NCBI GenBank assembly: GCA_004556745.1
Contig: SFFY01000004.1
Location: 1 to 64,000, forward strand
Length of the DNA: 64,000 nt
Origin: Bacteroidales bacterium
GTDB lineage: Bacteria; Bacteroidota; Bacteroidia; Bacteroidales; Bacteroidaceae
Direction of reading: 5' to 3'
In this document: positions 48,943 to 57,195 of the stretch, in pieces
Position numbering within the stretch: the first letter of the stretch is position 1
Layout of the letters: each line of letters begins with the position of its first letter
Made by a program: the position numbers and the translations under genes
Notes under the pieces: generated by a model
Told to the model about the DNA's origin: nothing
The model's database searches: none
Seen by the model: only the letters and a program-made list of their open reading frames with translations

Positions 48943-50271
48943 ATGAAGAACGCAAGCGACCATAACAACGTGCAGCCTCCCAAGAACGACCTTAAAAGGC
49001 ATTTGGGAGTGACTTTTCTCGCGATTGTCATCACGGGCTTCTTCGCCCTGATCGCGGTGAAAGCCAAGCCCCTCGACCCCATCCGCCGCGCCATCAGCGA
49101 GTTCTCCTTTACCGACATCTACTACGAGATACAAAAGGAGACGAGCAGCGCAGACACGAGCCGCGTCATCACCATTGTAGACATCACAGAGCAGAAGACG
49201 CGCGCAGAAATAGCCCAGACTTTATTGGACATCGAAGCCTGCCGCCCCACGGTTGTGGGCGTGGACGTGTGCTTCGAGAGCGAGGGCGAGGACACCGGCG
49301 GCAACGACTCCCTCATATACGTGGCGGAGACCTATAATAATATTGTGTTCGCCATGAAGTTCTACGACTGGAAAAACGAAGAGCGCGGCTGGACCACGGC
49401 TGTGCACTCCTTTTTCCACGATGTGCTGCCCATTACCGAGGGGGCGAGCAATATGCCCCGCGCCCTCTACGACAACATGAAGCGCAAAGTGTCGCTCGCA
49501 GAGCGTTACGAGGGGCAGGAGTTCCCTTCCTTCGCGCGGCAAATCATCAACAAGTATGCCGGAGAGGACGTGCTCGGCGACCGCACCGACGAGGTGAACA
49601 TCAATTTCTCCCCCACCTGCTTCCGCGTGCTGCGACCCGAGGAGGTGAAACTGCATCCCGAGTTGATAGAAGGACAAATCGTGCTCTACGGCGCCATGTA
49701 CGAGAGCAGCGACATGCACTGGACGCCCCACGGACGCATGGCGGGCGTGAACATCTGGGCATACGCCCTGCAAAGCATCATCGACCGCAACGAGGTGCAC
49801 AATGTGCCCTTTGTGCTGCTGTGCGTCATCTCGCTGCTGGTCATCTTCCTGGTGGAGGTGTTGCAGTCGGGCTACCTCGGGCGCACGCAGGCCTCGAAGA
49901 GCGTGTTCGTGAAGTACATTGTGGGCTCCACGTACTTCCTCACGGTGCTCACCTTCCTCTTCACCTCCGTGTTCCTCGGCATCTCCTACATCGTATTCAA
50001 GCAGTTCTACATCAGCTTCAACCTCGCGTGGGCACTCACCGTAATCACCTTCCTCGGCACCTCGCGCAGCATGTACACCGCCTTGAAAAACTACGTGCTG
50101 GCACTGCACGAGCAGCATGAAATAGGCTATATCCACCGCTTCTTCAACTTCGTGGTGCGCAAAATCAAGAAAGGGAAAGAGACATGCGGGCCACGGCTTT
50201 CCGTCGCAAGGAGAAGGGGCGCTTTGCAAAACTCCTGCCGCAGAAAAAGCAGCAAAGAAAAAGCAGAATAA
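48943..50271 (+). CDS. CHASE2-domain membrane protein without output domain
   Basis: 442 residues. TM1 at about 20-40 is followed by an extracytoplasmic CHASE2-like sensor (about 45-285): VITIVDITEQKTRAEIAQTL, RPTVVGVDVCFES, and the terminal GAMYESSDMHWTPHGRMAGVNIWAYALQSI, then three membrane spans (about 287-307, 324-347, 350-372). CHASE2 proteins normally end in a cyclase, kinase or phosphatase. Here only a short Lys/Arg-rich tail follows, so signalling would have to pass through a partner. It lies 18 bases after the LPP20-like gene and 12 before the transglutaminase-like gene. Confidence 0.84.
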   Translation: MKNASDHNNVQPPKNDLKRHLGVTFLAIVITGFFALIAVKAKPLDPIRRAISEFSFTDIYYEIQKETSSADTSRVITIVDITEQKTRAEIAQTLLDIEACRPTVVGVDVCFESEGEDTGGNDSLIYVAETYNNIVFAMKFYDWKNEERGWTTAVHSFFHDVLPITEGASNMPRALYDNMKRKVSLAERYEGQEFPSFARQIINKYAGEDVLGDRTDEVNINFSPTCFRVLRPEEVKLHPELIEGQIVLYGAMYESSDMHWTPHGRMAGVNIWAYALQSIIDRNEVHNVPFVLLCVISLLVIFLVEVLQSGYLGRTQASKSVFVKYIVGSTYFLTVLTFLFTSVFLGISYIVFKQFYISFNLAWALTVITFLGTSRSMYTALKNYVLALHEQHEIGYIHRFFNFVVRKIKKGKETCGPRLSVARRRGALQNSCRRKSSKEKAE

Positions 50272-50283
50272 AAATCAGAATAA

Positions 50284-52161
50284 ATGAAGAACCAATATAT
50301 AAAATATGCATTGTTGGCCTGCCTGGCCCTGACGTTTGCCGGCACGGCTTTGGCGCAGAAACTCATTGCCTATCACGTGGTGGGCGACGTGGTGCGCTAT
50401 AAGGACGGAAAGGCGCAGCCGCTCGTGATGAACGCGGCGGTGGAGTGGGGCGACGTGATCAATGTGCCCTATGCCGGCAAGGTGGAGTTGCTCGACGAAA
50501 AGAACGCCCGCCGCATCACCATCAAGAAAGCCGGAAAGGGAACGGTCAAGGTGCTGAGCGAGAACAAGAACAACAGCATCGCCGCCCTGTCGCTGGGCTA
50601 TGTGCAGTATGTCAAGAAACAAATGACCAAGAAAGGGCTCGTGTCCAAGCAGCGTTACAGCGACTTTGCCTGCGTGACGCGCGAGCGCGACTCCGTGGCA
50701 GTAGCCCAGAAGCCGGGCAAGAAGAAAAACCCCTTTGAAGAAGAGTTTCAGAAATTCAAGAAACAGGCCAATAAGGAGTTCGACGACTTCCGCGAAAAGT
50801 GCAACCGCGAATATCTCGCCTTCGTGCGCGAGGCGTGGGCAGAGTTTGGCATGGAACCGCCCGTGCGGCGGCCGCAGGAGCCGCGGGTGGAACCCGTGGT
50901 ATGCAGTGACACGGCGCGGCAGACCATAGCGATTGGCAAGGTGCCCGTGAAACGCCTGCCGCAAAAAGTGAACCTTGTGCCCGCCGACCCCGAGCGCGTA
51001 GCCCCCAAGGTGATGCCGCCCTTTAAGATAAAGCCCCTGCCCATCGGTGAGGAGGACAAAGAATACCAAAACATGCCCGTCACCTTCTTCGGAACGGAAC
51101 TGCGCGTGCACCTCGGCGAAGACCAGCGCATCAACCTTGGCGAAATCTCGCCCGACCGCGTGGCCGATGCCTTGGAATATTTCTCCGGCGGCGACTACGA
51201 CAACCTGCTCTACGACTGCCTGCAAATACGCAAAAACCGCAAGCTCTGCGACTGGGCGTATCTGCTCCTCGTGCAGACCATTGCCGATCAATTCTGCGGC
51301 GCGCAGACCAACGAGGCTGCCCTCTTGGCAGGTTATCTCTACTATCAGTCGGGCTATAAAGTGCGCTTCGGCAGCGTGGCCGACAGGATTTACCTGCTCG
51401 TGGCCTCGCGCCACTTCATCTACGACAAGGAGTCGGTCATCGTGGACGGCGAACGCTTCTATCCCCTCGAGGACGTAGGCGGCAACCTCAGCATCTGCCG
51501 CGCCTCTTTCCCCAAGGAGCAAAGTCTCTCGCTCTTCATCCCCCAAAGTCCCGCCTTTGCCGAAACCGCCGCAGCGGAGGAGCGGACCATTGCCTCGCAC
51601 CGCTACGACGGTCTCGAATGCAAAGTGCAGGTGAACAAGAACCTCATCGACTTCTACGACTCTTACCCCGCCTCTATCGTCAATCAAGACGTTACTTCGC
51701 GCTGGGTGATGTATGCCAACACGCCCATGAACGAGGCGGTGAAAGAACAGGTGTATCCTGCCCTGCGCGAACGCCTCAAAGGCTTGGGCGAGCTGGAGGC
51801 TGTGGAGCGGCTGCTCAACCTCGTGCAGACCGGGCTGGAATATGAATACGACGACAAGGTGTGGGGCGGCGACCGCGTGTTCTTTGCCGAGGAAAGTCTC
51901 TACTATCCCTTCTGTGACTGCGAAGACCGCGCCATTCTCTTCACCCGCCTCGTGCGCGACCTGCTTGGGCTGGACTGCGTGCTGATATACTATCCCGGAC
52001 ACCTCGCCGCCGCCGTGCGCTTTGCCAAAACGCCGACCGGCGTGTGCTACTCCCTCAACGGCAAAGACTACACCCTCTGCGACCCCACCTACATCAATGC
52101 CCGCGTCGGCATGGAAATGCCCAAGATAGACAATACCAACGTAACACTGATACCGCTATGA
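50284..52161 (+). CDS. Exported transglutaminase-like (papain-fold) protein with FecR-like N-terminus
   Basis: 625 residues with a signal peptide ending at about 24 (GTALAQ). Residues 28-110 resemble a FecR-like beta domain (VVGDVVRYKDGKAQPLV, WGDVINVPYAGKVEL). A charged coiled-coil-like stretch (148-185) and a middle domain follow. The C-terminus (about 500-625) looks like a transglutaminase core, with candidate C546 in CDCEDRAILF, H573 in PGHLAAAV and D600 in YTLCDPTY. It may be a protease or crosslinking enzyme at the periplasm. Its stop overlaps the next start (ATGA at 52158-52161), so translation is coupled. Confidence 0.78.
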   Translation: MKNQYIKYALLACLALTFAGTALAQKLIAYHVVGDVVRYKDGKAQPLVMNAAVEWGDVINVPYAGKVELLDEKNARRITIKKAGKGTVKVLSENKNNSIAALSLGYVQYVKKQMTKKGLVSKQRYSDFACVTRERDSVAVAQKPGKKKNPFEEEFQKFKKQANKEFDDFREKCNREYLAFVREAWAEFGMEPPVRRPQEPRVEPVVCSDTARQTIAIGKVPVKRLPQKVNLVPADPERVAPKVMPPFKIKPLPIGEEDKEYQNMPVTFFGTELRVHLGEDQRINLGEISPDRVADALEYFSGGDYDNLLYDCLQIRKNRKLCDWAYLLLVQTIADQFCGAQTNEAALLAGYLYYQSGYKVRFGSVADRIYLLVASRHFIYDKESVIVDGERFYPLEDVGGNLSICRASFPKEQSLSLFIPQSPAFAETAAAEERTIASHRYDGLECKVQVNKNLIDFYDSYPASIVNQDVTSRWVMYANTPMNEAVKEQVYPALRERLKGLGELEAVERLLNLVQTGLEYEYDDKVWGGDRVFFAEESLYYPFCDCEDRAILFTRLVRDLLGLDCVLIYYPGHLAAAVRFAKTPTGVCYSLNGKDYTLCDPTYINARVGMEMPKIDNTNVTLIPL

Positions 52162-53045
52162 TGCGCCGACTCTATACATTTATATATATATTGCTCCTTA
52201 CTGCCACGGCTGCCGCTTACGCCGACAAGGAAGCCAAGCCGCGTAAAGTGCACGGCAAGGCAACGCTCATTCTCTCCGAAAACGACAACATGACGCTTAT
52301 CGAAGCCAAGCGCGAGTGCGTCAAGCGCGCCCGCTACGAGGCCATTAAGGAAGCCTTCGGAGAAAGCCTCTCCTCCACGACCAACATCGTGGAGGGCACG
52401 GTGAACGGCATGGACATCTCCAACTTCGTGGAAGAAACCACGATGAGCGCAAAGGCAGAGTGGGTGGAAGATACGAAAGAGCCCGTGGTGAAATACGACT
52501 CAGACGGCGAGCGCATCGTATTCACCGCCGAAGTGTGGGGCATGGCGCGGCCCATTACAAGTGCCGCCATAGAACTGGACTGGAAAGTGCTCTGCGGCGG
52601 TACGGCCGACAGCAATGAAAGCGACGAGTTCAGACATAAAGAGAGAATTTACATCAAATTCCGCGCGCCCGTGTCGGGCTTCCTCGCCATTTACCTGCTC
52701 GACAGCACCAACAAGGAAGCCTCCTGCCTCCTGCCCTACAAGCACAACGTCATGGGGCGGCACGAGGTGATGGGCGGCAAAGACTACATCTTCTTCGACA
52801 AAGAGTCCGACCCCCGCGCCATTCCCTATTGCCTTACCACGAGCATGCCGCTCGAAATGGATCAGGTGGTGCTAATTTTCTCGCCTAACAAGTTCACCAA
52901 GTGCAACGAAATCACCGGAGACCGCCGGCACCCCAACTCGTTGAGCATCGACGACTTCGAGGCGTGGCTCAAACGCCTCAAGCAGCAGGACGACGATATG
53001 GTGGTAGACCGCAACAAATGGATTAAAATATATAACAAACAATAA
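52158..53045 (+). CDS. Exported DUF4384-like protein
   Basis: 295 residues from ATG 52158, overlapping the previous stop by 4 bases. A signal peptide ends near AAAYA (about 21). The N half (about 28-135) is LPP20/flagellar-assembly-like, with EAKRECVKRARYEAIKEAFG. The C half (about 150-285) resembles DUF4384: RIYIKFRAPVSGFLAIYLLD ... SCLLPY ... VLIFSPNKF. DUF4384 domains occur in proteins next to caspases and CHASE2 proteins in several bacteria. It may be a periplasmic adaptor; its function is unknown. It is followed 12 bases later by the outer-membrane-like protein. Confidence 0.78.
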   Translation: MMRRLYTFIYILLLTATAAAYADKEAKPRKVHGKATLILSENDNMTLIEAKRECVKRARYEAIKEAFGESLSSTTNIVEGTVNGMDISNFVEETTMSAKAEWVEDTKEPVVKYDSDGERIVFTAEVWGMARPITSAAIELDWKVLCGGTADSNESDEFRHKERIYIKFRAPVSGFLAIYLLDSTNKEASCLLPYKHNVMGRHEVMGGKDYIFFDKESDPRAIPYCLTTSMPLEMDQVVLIFSPNKFTKCNEITGDRRHPNSLSIDDFEAWLKRLKQQDDDMVVDRNKWIKIYNKQ

Positions 53046-53057
53046 TACCTAATCACA

Positions 53058-54020
53058 ATGAAAAAACAACTAACCCTGCTGGCGGCCTTGCTCTTCGCAC
53101 TGACCGCCGCGGCACAAATCGACGAGAACAAACAGCAGCTTCTCGATTACGAGGAAGACACAGCCAACGTGGTGTCACTCGCCGACATCTTAAAGATGCA
53201 GCAGGAGGTTTATAGCAAAAACTACAACCGCGAAAACCTCCAGCAAGTGTGGAAGCGCAAGAAAACCTTTTCCGTGAGCTACAACACATCAAGACTGACA
53301 GCCAGAAAAGTGCCTTTCTACGAGGCAAAGGAAGACGCCTACAATGTGAAAAGCTACAAATTTGAGAGCGATTGGGGCTTCTCACTGCAAAGCGCCAACA
53401 CCTTCCGCCTGCACAAAAAGCCTATTGCCAACACCGTGGCGTTCGGACTCGAGTTCTCACCGCTCAACCTTTCGGTGAACCACTACAAGCAGATGCCCGA
53501 CTTTGCTTACAACAGCAGCATCGTGAAAGACGCGTCCGACACGAAAAATCTTATCTATTATTCGCCGTGGGGACTTGAAATGTACGACATCTCCTACGGT
53601 ATGCACATCGGTCCCTCAATCACCGTTGCGCCTTTCACCGCCTTGAAAAGCAAAGGACTGGCACACCTGCGCCTACAAGCCTATTTCGCCCTCGGCTATC
53701 GCTTCGACATCATGTTTCGCAGCAGCGACAAAGACAAAGACGTCAACGACCCCGATGCAGCCGACACCAGCGATCCTGCCAACACTGACAAAGCGGCGCA
53801 AACGGCTTACGACAAGGTGAACAGCAGTAGCCTTATCACGTGGGCGCACGGCCTCTACACGCAGTTCGGCTTCCGTATCAACTGGAAGTTTATCGGTATC
53901 TCCTACGAAATCACCAAGGGCGACTGGAAGCACAAATCAGTTGAGACAAAGATATTCGGTTCTCAGAAAGAAAAATTCAACGCAACCAGCAGCCGCATCG
54001 GCTTGACCTTCTTCTGGTAA
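53058..54020 (+). CDS. Predicted outer-membrane beta-barrel protein, unknown family
   Basis: 320 residues with a signal peptide (MKKQLTLLAALLFALTAAAQ). I do not recognise the family. The mature part alternates polar and hydrophobic residues with many Tyr, Phe and Trp (e.g. WGFSLQSANTFRLHKKP, GLEMYDISYGMHIGPS). It has an acidic Asp-rich insertion (about 226-255) and ends RIGLTFFW, an aromatic-terminated last strand typical of outer-membrane barrels. It is fifth in the run, 12 bases after the DUF4384-like gene. It could anchor the other exported proteins at the outer membrane (inference). Confidence 0.7.
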   Translation: MKKQLTLLAALLFALTAAAQIDENKQQLLDYEEDTANVVSLADILKMQQEVYSKNYNRENLQQVWKRKKTFSVSYNTSRLTARKVPFYEAKEDAYNVKSYKFESDWGFSLQSANTFRLHKKPIANTVAFGLEFSPLNLSVNHYKQMPDFAYNSSIVKDASDTKNLIYYSPWGLEMYDISYGMHIGPSITVAPFTALKSKGLAHLRLQAYFALGYRFDIMFRSSDKDKDVNDPDAADTSDPANTDKAAQTAYDKVNSSSLITWAHGLYTQFGFRINWKFIGISYEITKGDWKHKSVETKIFGSQKEKFNATSSRIGLTFFW

Positions 54021-54029
54021 AATTAATAG

Positions 54030-54118
54030 TTTGACTCGTCTACTTGTTTACTAAAAACTCGTCTACTTGTCTACTCGTTTACTTGTTTACTCGTTTACTA
54101 TAAAACTCGTCTACTATA
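54030..54118. repeat. ACTCGTCTACTTGTTTAC direct repeats, copy B3
   Basis: Tandem units of ACTCGTCTACTTGTTTAC type without the opposite arm found at 10925 and 26806. They fill the gap between the fifth gene and the caspase gene of the run. Confidence 0.65.
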
Positions 54119-54123
54119 AAATC

Positions 54124-55641
54124 ATGAAAAAGATATTTGCACTCCTCATAGCCGCGTTGCTCGGTGCGACCGGCCTCTTTGCACAGGATTACATCACCAC
54201 CGACGGTAAGTGCGGCAAAGACGTGGCGTGGACCTTCGACGGCAAAACGCTCACGCTCACAAATACCAACACCAAAGGCTTCACAGCCCTTATGGACAAC
54301 TATGACGCGCAGAAGCACCCCGCGCCGTGGATAAAGAAAAAACTCAAAGTGCAGGCCGTGCGCGTGGGTCGCGGCATCGAAACCATCGGTTCGTGCGCCT
54401 TCGCAGGCTGCCGCGCCCTCACGGAAGTAATCTTCGACGACAACGCTTGCACCAAAATCGGCTGGGGCGCATTCATGGACTGCGAACGCCTCGTGAACGT
54501 AGCCCTGCCCAAAAGCCTCAAAAGCATCGGCACCATAGCCTTTGCCAACTGCCGCTCGCTCACCGCCGTGAAAGTGCCCGACCAGTGCCACGTGCAGGAC
54601 CAGGCCTTCCTCAACTGCAGCAGCGTGCGCTCTATTGAGGTGAGCCCCACCGCCACCCTCGGCCGCTACGTCTTCGCCTCTGAAATAAGGGTAGACGGAA
54701 AGGTGCGCCACACGCTCTACAACGATGAGGTGCGCCGCCTGCCCATTCAAATCAACTCGCGCAACTGCCACACCTACGGCTTCTCCAAAGACGCCATCGA
54801 ACGCTACCGCAAGGGGGGCAACTCCAACGCCCTCGCCGACTACGACTACATCACCTCCGAAGTAGACAGCATTATCCCAAGCAATATCTACGTGAAGCGC
54901 GACACCTACGCCCTCATCATCGGTAACGAAAACTACCGCTTCGTGCCGCAGGTGCCCTATGCCATTCACGATGCCCGTGTGTTCCGCCAGTACTGCGAGC
55001 AGACGCTGGGCCTGCCCGCCGAGCATATCCACATTTGCGAGGATGCCACCAAGCAGATTATCCTCGAAGACGAACTCCCCTGGCTCGAATCCATTCCCAA
55101 TCGCGACCGCAAGAAACTCATCGTCTATTACGCCGGCCACGGCGTGCCCGACGTGAGCCAGAAGAACAAGGCATACCTCCTGCCCACCGACGTGCGCGGC
55201 ACGAAGCCGGCCAACGGCATTGCGCTCGACGACTTCTATGCCCGTCTGGGCGACTTGGCATTCAGCCAGACCAGCGTGTTCCTCGATGCCTGCTTCAGCG
55301 GCATCGACCGCGACAACCGAAGCGTGAACGAGGGTGAGCGCGGCGTGGAAATCGCCGCAGAGGAAGGAACGCTCACCTCCGGCAACGTCGTTGTGTTCTC
55401 TGCCGCGCAGGGCAACGAAACGGCGCAGGGCTATCAGGAACAGGGACATGGTCTCTTCACCTACTACCTGCTCAAATCCCTGCAATACACCTCCGGCTAC
55501 GTCACCTTCGGCGAACTCTCCGACATTCTTCGCGTCAATGTGAGCAAGCGCGCCTTGGAACTCAAGCAGCGCAAGCCGCAAAACCCCTCTACCTCCGCCT
55601 CGCCCGCCGTCAGCGAAACTTGGAGATCCTTGATGTTCTAA
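54124..55641 (+). CDS. Secreted BspA-type leucine-rich-repeat / caspase-like (C14) fusion
   Basis: Start chosen at ATG 54124 (MKKIFALLIAALLGATGLFAQ), giving 505 residues with a signal peptide. Residues 75-190 contain BspA/LRR_5-like repeats (IETIGSCAFAGCRALTEV, IGTIAFANCRSLTAV). The caspase-like domain (about 260-480) begins DTYALIIGNENY, with catalytic H339 in YYAGHG and C390 in LDACFSG, both present. The C-terminus is Ser/Thr/Pro-rich. It should be an active clan-CD cysteine protease in the periplasm or outside the cell; metacaspase-like relatives cut after Arg or Lys. It is the last gene of the run, with a terminator at 55685-55720. Confidence 0.9.
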   Translation: MKKIFALLIAALLGATGLFAQDYITTDGKCGKDVAWTFDGKTLTLTNTNTKGFTALMDNYDAQKHPAPWIKKKLKVQAVRVGRGIETIGSCAFAGCRALTEVIFDDNACTKIGWGAFMDCERLVNVALPKSLKSIGTIAFANCRSLTAVKVPDQCHVQDQAFLNCSSVRSIEVSPTATLGRYVFASEIRVDGKVRHTLYNDEVRRLPIQINSRNCHTYGFSKDAIERYRKGGNSNALADYDYITSEVDSIIPSNIYVKRDTYALIIGNENYRFVPQVPYAIHDARVFRQYCEQTLGLPAEHIHICEDATKQIILEDELPWLESIPNRDRKKLIVYYAGHGVPDVSQKNKAYLLPTDVRGTKPANGIALDDFYARLGDLAFSQTSVFLDACFSGIDRDNRSVNEGERGVEIAAEEGTLTSGNVVVFSAAQGNETAQGYQEQGHGLFTYYLLKSLQYTSGYVTFGELSDILRVNVSKRALELKQRKPQNPSTSASPAVSETWRSLMF

Positions 55642-55684
55642 GATTATTGCTGTTCGTTACAACTTTTTGTGACGGATAAGAATT

Positions 55685-55720
55685 AGGGCTGACACCTCCT
55701 TGGAAGTGTCAGCTCTTTTA
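55685..55720 (+). terminator. Terminator of the caspase run
   Basis: AGGGCTGACAC pairs with GTGTCAGCTCT around CTCCTTGGAA, followed by TTTAGTTG. Confidence 0.75.
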
Positions 55721-55753
55721 GTTGTCTTTGTATTTGAAAAGAGATATTTCTAA

Positions 55754-55791
55754 TGATCCAGAGCTTCGCCCTGGATCATATGAAGCTCTGA
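55754..55791 (+). other. Overlapping alternative hairpins upstream of the sigma factor
   Basis: TGATCCAG/CTGGATCA and CAGAGCTTC/GAAGCTCTG share bases and cannot form together. The first spans 55754-55778 and the second about 55759-55790. It lies just before the sigma gene's promoter-like sequence. Confidence 0.4.
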
Positions 55792-55794
55792 GTT

Positions 55795-55827
55795 TTGCCG
55801 GACAACAATAAAAAATTATTACTTTTG
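55795..55827 (+). promoter_or_regulatory. Promoter of the ECF sigma/anti-sigma pair
   Basis: TTG at 55795-55797, 22 bases, then TACTTTTG at 55820-55827. The leader to ATG 55912 would be about 78 bases. Confidence 0.5.
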
Positions 55828-55911
55828 CGGTAGGCAAAAACTGAGGCTTCAAAAAAAATCGTTTTTCCTTGTAACTTTTTACCCGTTCGTCCGTCTTTCA
55901 ATTAGAGAGCA

Positions 55912-56424
55912 ATGAAAGAAATAGACTTCCGCCACGACCTTTTACCCCTGAAAGATAAAATCTTTCGCCTTGCCCTCCGCATTACGCTCCGAGCCGATGA
56001 GGCCGAGGACATCACGGAGGAAACGCTGGTACGGGCGTGGGAAAAGCGCAGCGAACTCGCGCAAGTCAATTCTCTCGAAGCTTATTGCCTCACGGCGACA
56101 CGCAACCTCGCCCTCGACACCATTGCAAAAAAGGAGCACCAAAACCTCTCGCTCGACGAAGATGCTTTCGACCGTCCCGATGCCAGTCGCACGCCGCAAG
56201 AAGAATTGGAACACAGCGAAAAGCTGGCGAGCGTGCGGCAAATAATCAATTCCCTGCCCGAAAAGCAACGCACTGTGGTGCAACTTCGCGACATTGAAGG
56301 ACTCCCTTATTCTGAAATTGCGGCCGTAACAGGCTGGACCGAGGAAGTAGTAAAAGTCACGCTGCACCGGGCCCGGAAATTTATCAAACTCGAATACTTA
56401 AAATTAGAACATCATGGACTATAA
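55912..56424 (+). CDS. ECF-type RNA polymerase sigma factor
   Basis: 170 residues. Sigma-70 region 2 (about 12-80) has DEAEDITEETLVRAWEKR and AYCLTATRNLALD. Region 4 (about 108-162) has SLPEKQRTVVQLRDIEGLPYSEIAAVTG and EEVVKVTLHRARKFIK, a complete helix-turn-helix. It would direct RNA polymerase to a dedicated promoter set. It overlaps the next gene by 11 bases, the usual sign of a sigma/anti-sigma pair. It comes 270 bases after the caspase run on the same strand and might control it, but the run's own promoter looks like a housekeeping type. Confidence 0.94.
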   Translation: MKEIDFRHDLLPLKDKIFRLALRITLRADEAEDITEETLVRAWEKRSELAQVNSLEAYCLTATRNLALDTIAKKEHQNLSLDEDAFDRPDASRTPQEELEHSEKLASVRQIINSLPEKQRTVVQLRDIEGLPYSEIAAVTGWTEEVVKVTLHRARKFIKLEYLKLEHHGL

Positions 56425-56917
56425 ATATATCGAACAACTTTTGGAACGCTACTGGGAGGCGGCCACCACGGCAGAGGAGGAGCGCATTTTGCGCGCTTTC
56501 TTCGCTCAGGACATCTTGCCGGCACATCTTGCCCGGTACAAAGAGTTGTTCGCCTATCAGTCGGAAGCCGCCGGCGAAGCACTCGGCACAGAGTTTGACG
56601 AGCGCGTGCTTGCCCGTATTGGCGAACCGGCCGCACAGCCGCAAATCGTGGTGAAGGCGCATCGCATCACGCTTGCCAACCGCCTGCGCCCCTTGTTCCG
56701 CGCAGCCGCAGCAGTGGCCATCGTTTGCCTGCTGGGTACTGCCGCGCAACATTCGTTCGACAACGAGAACGCCGATGGCGTGCCTGCCGCTTCGCAGCAG
56801 ACCTATCAGGCGCAGCAGGAAAATCTTCCCGAAGACGCCGAGCGCGCCGGTTTCTACAAGGAAGCAGGTCCCAAGACGGCAGCGGCAGACTCTCTGCGCA
56901 AGCAGGCTGCCGAATAG
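56414..56917 (+). CDS. Probable anti-sigma factor, single-pass membrane protein
   Basis: 167 residues overlapping the sigma gene by 11 bases. The N-terminal cytosolic part (1-90) starts MDYKYIEQLLERYWEAATTAEEERILRAFF, resembling the short helical N-termini of Bacteroidales sigma partners. A single hydrophobic segment lies at about 96-112 (AAAAVAIVCLLGTAA), and the rest is a Gln/Ala/Glu-rich periplasmic tail. No zinc motif (HxxxCxxC) is present. The role as anti-sigma is inferred from overlap, size and layout. Confidence 0.72.
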   Translation: MDYKYIEQLLERYWEAATTAEEERILRAFFAQDILPAHLARYKELFAYQSEAAGEALGTEFDERVLARIGEPAAQPQIVVKAHRITLANRLRPLFRAAAAVAIVCLLGTAAQHSFDNENADGVPAASQQTYQAQQENLPEDAERAGFYKEAGPKTAAADSLRKQAAE

Positions 56918-56946
56918 TCCAAGAATATTTGACAAGAAGAACGTTT

Positions 56947-57006
56947 GTGCAAGGCGAGAGCAGAGACCGACAAACTTGTTTGATCGGGCTATGCCGAGCC
57001 GCAGCC
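56947..57006. repeat. Hairpin element D, copy 4 (diverged)
   Basis: GTGCAAGGCGAGAGC at one end and GCCGAGCCGCAGCC at the other match the D family, but the AAGATAG ends and the -7 box are missing. Confidence 0.6.
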
Positions 57007-57130
57007 AAAGGTGCATTTATATGAATAAAAAAGAAAACTGACTATATATGTTTGCCGAAACGCGGCAACAGCGGTAAAACAACATTTGCACTATTAAAAC
57101 ACTTCATTTATCCAGCGGGATAAACAAAAT

Positions 57131-57172
57131 AAAATCGTCAAGCCTCGCAGACTTGACGATTTTATTTTTGCT
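57131..57172. terminator. Bidirectional terminator
   Basis: AAAATCGTCAAG and CTTGACGATTTT pair around CCTCGCAGA, with A-rich and T-rich flanks on either side. It lies between the anti-sigma gene and the convergent 57196 gene. Confidence 0.85.
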
Positions 57173-57195
57173 ACGTTTCTTAAACCAACGTAAAC

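Noticed and set aside
54079..55581. 500-residue minus-strand frame opposite the caspase gene
   Set aside because: Shadow of a gene with intact catalytic residues and signal peptide.
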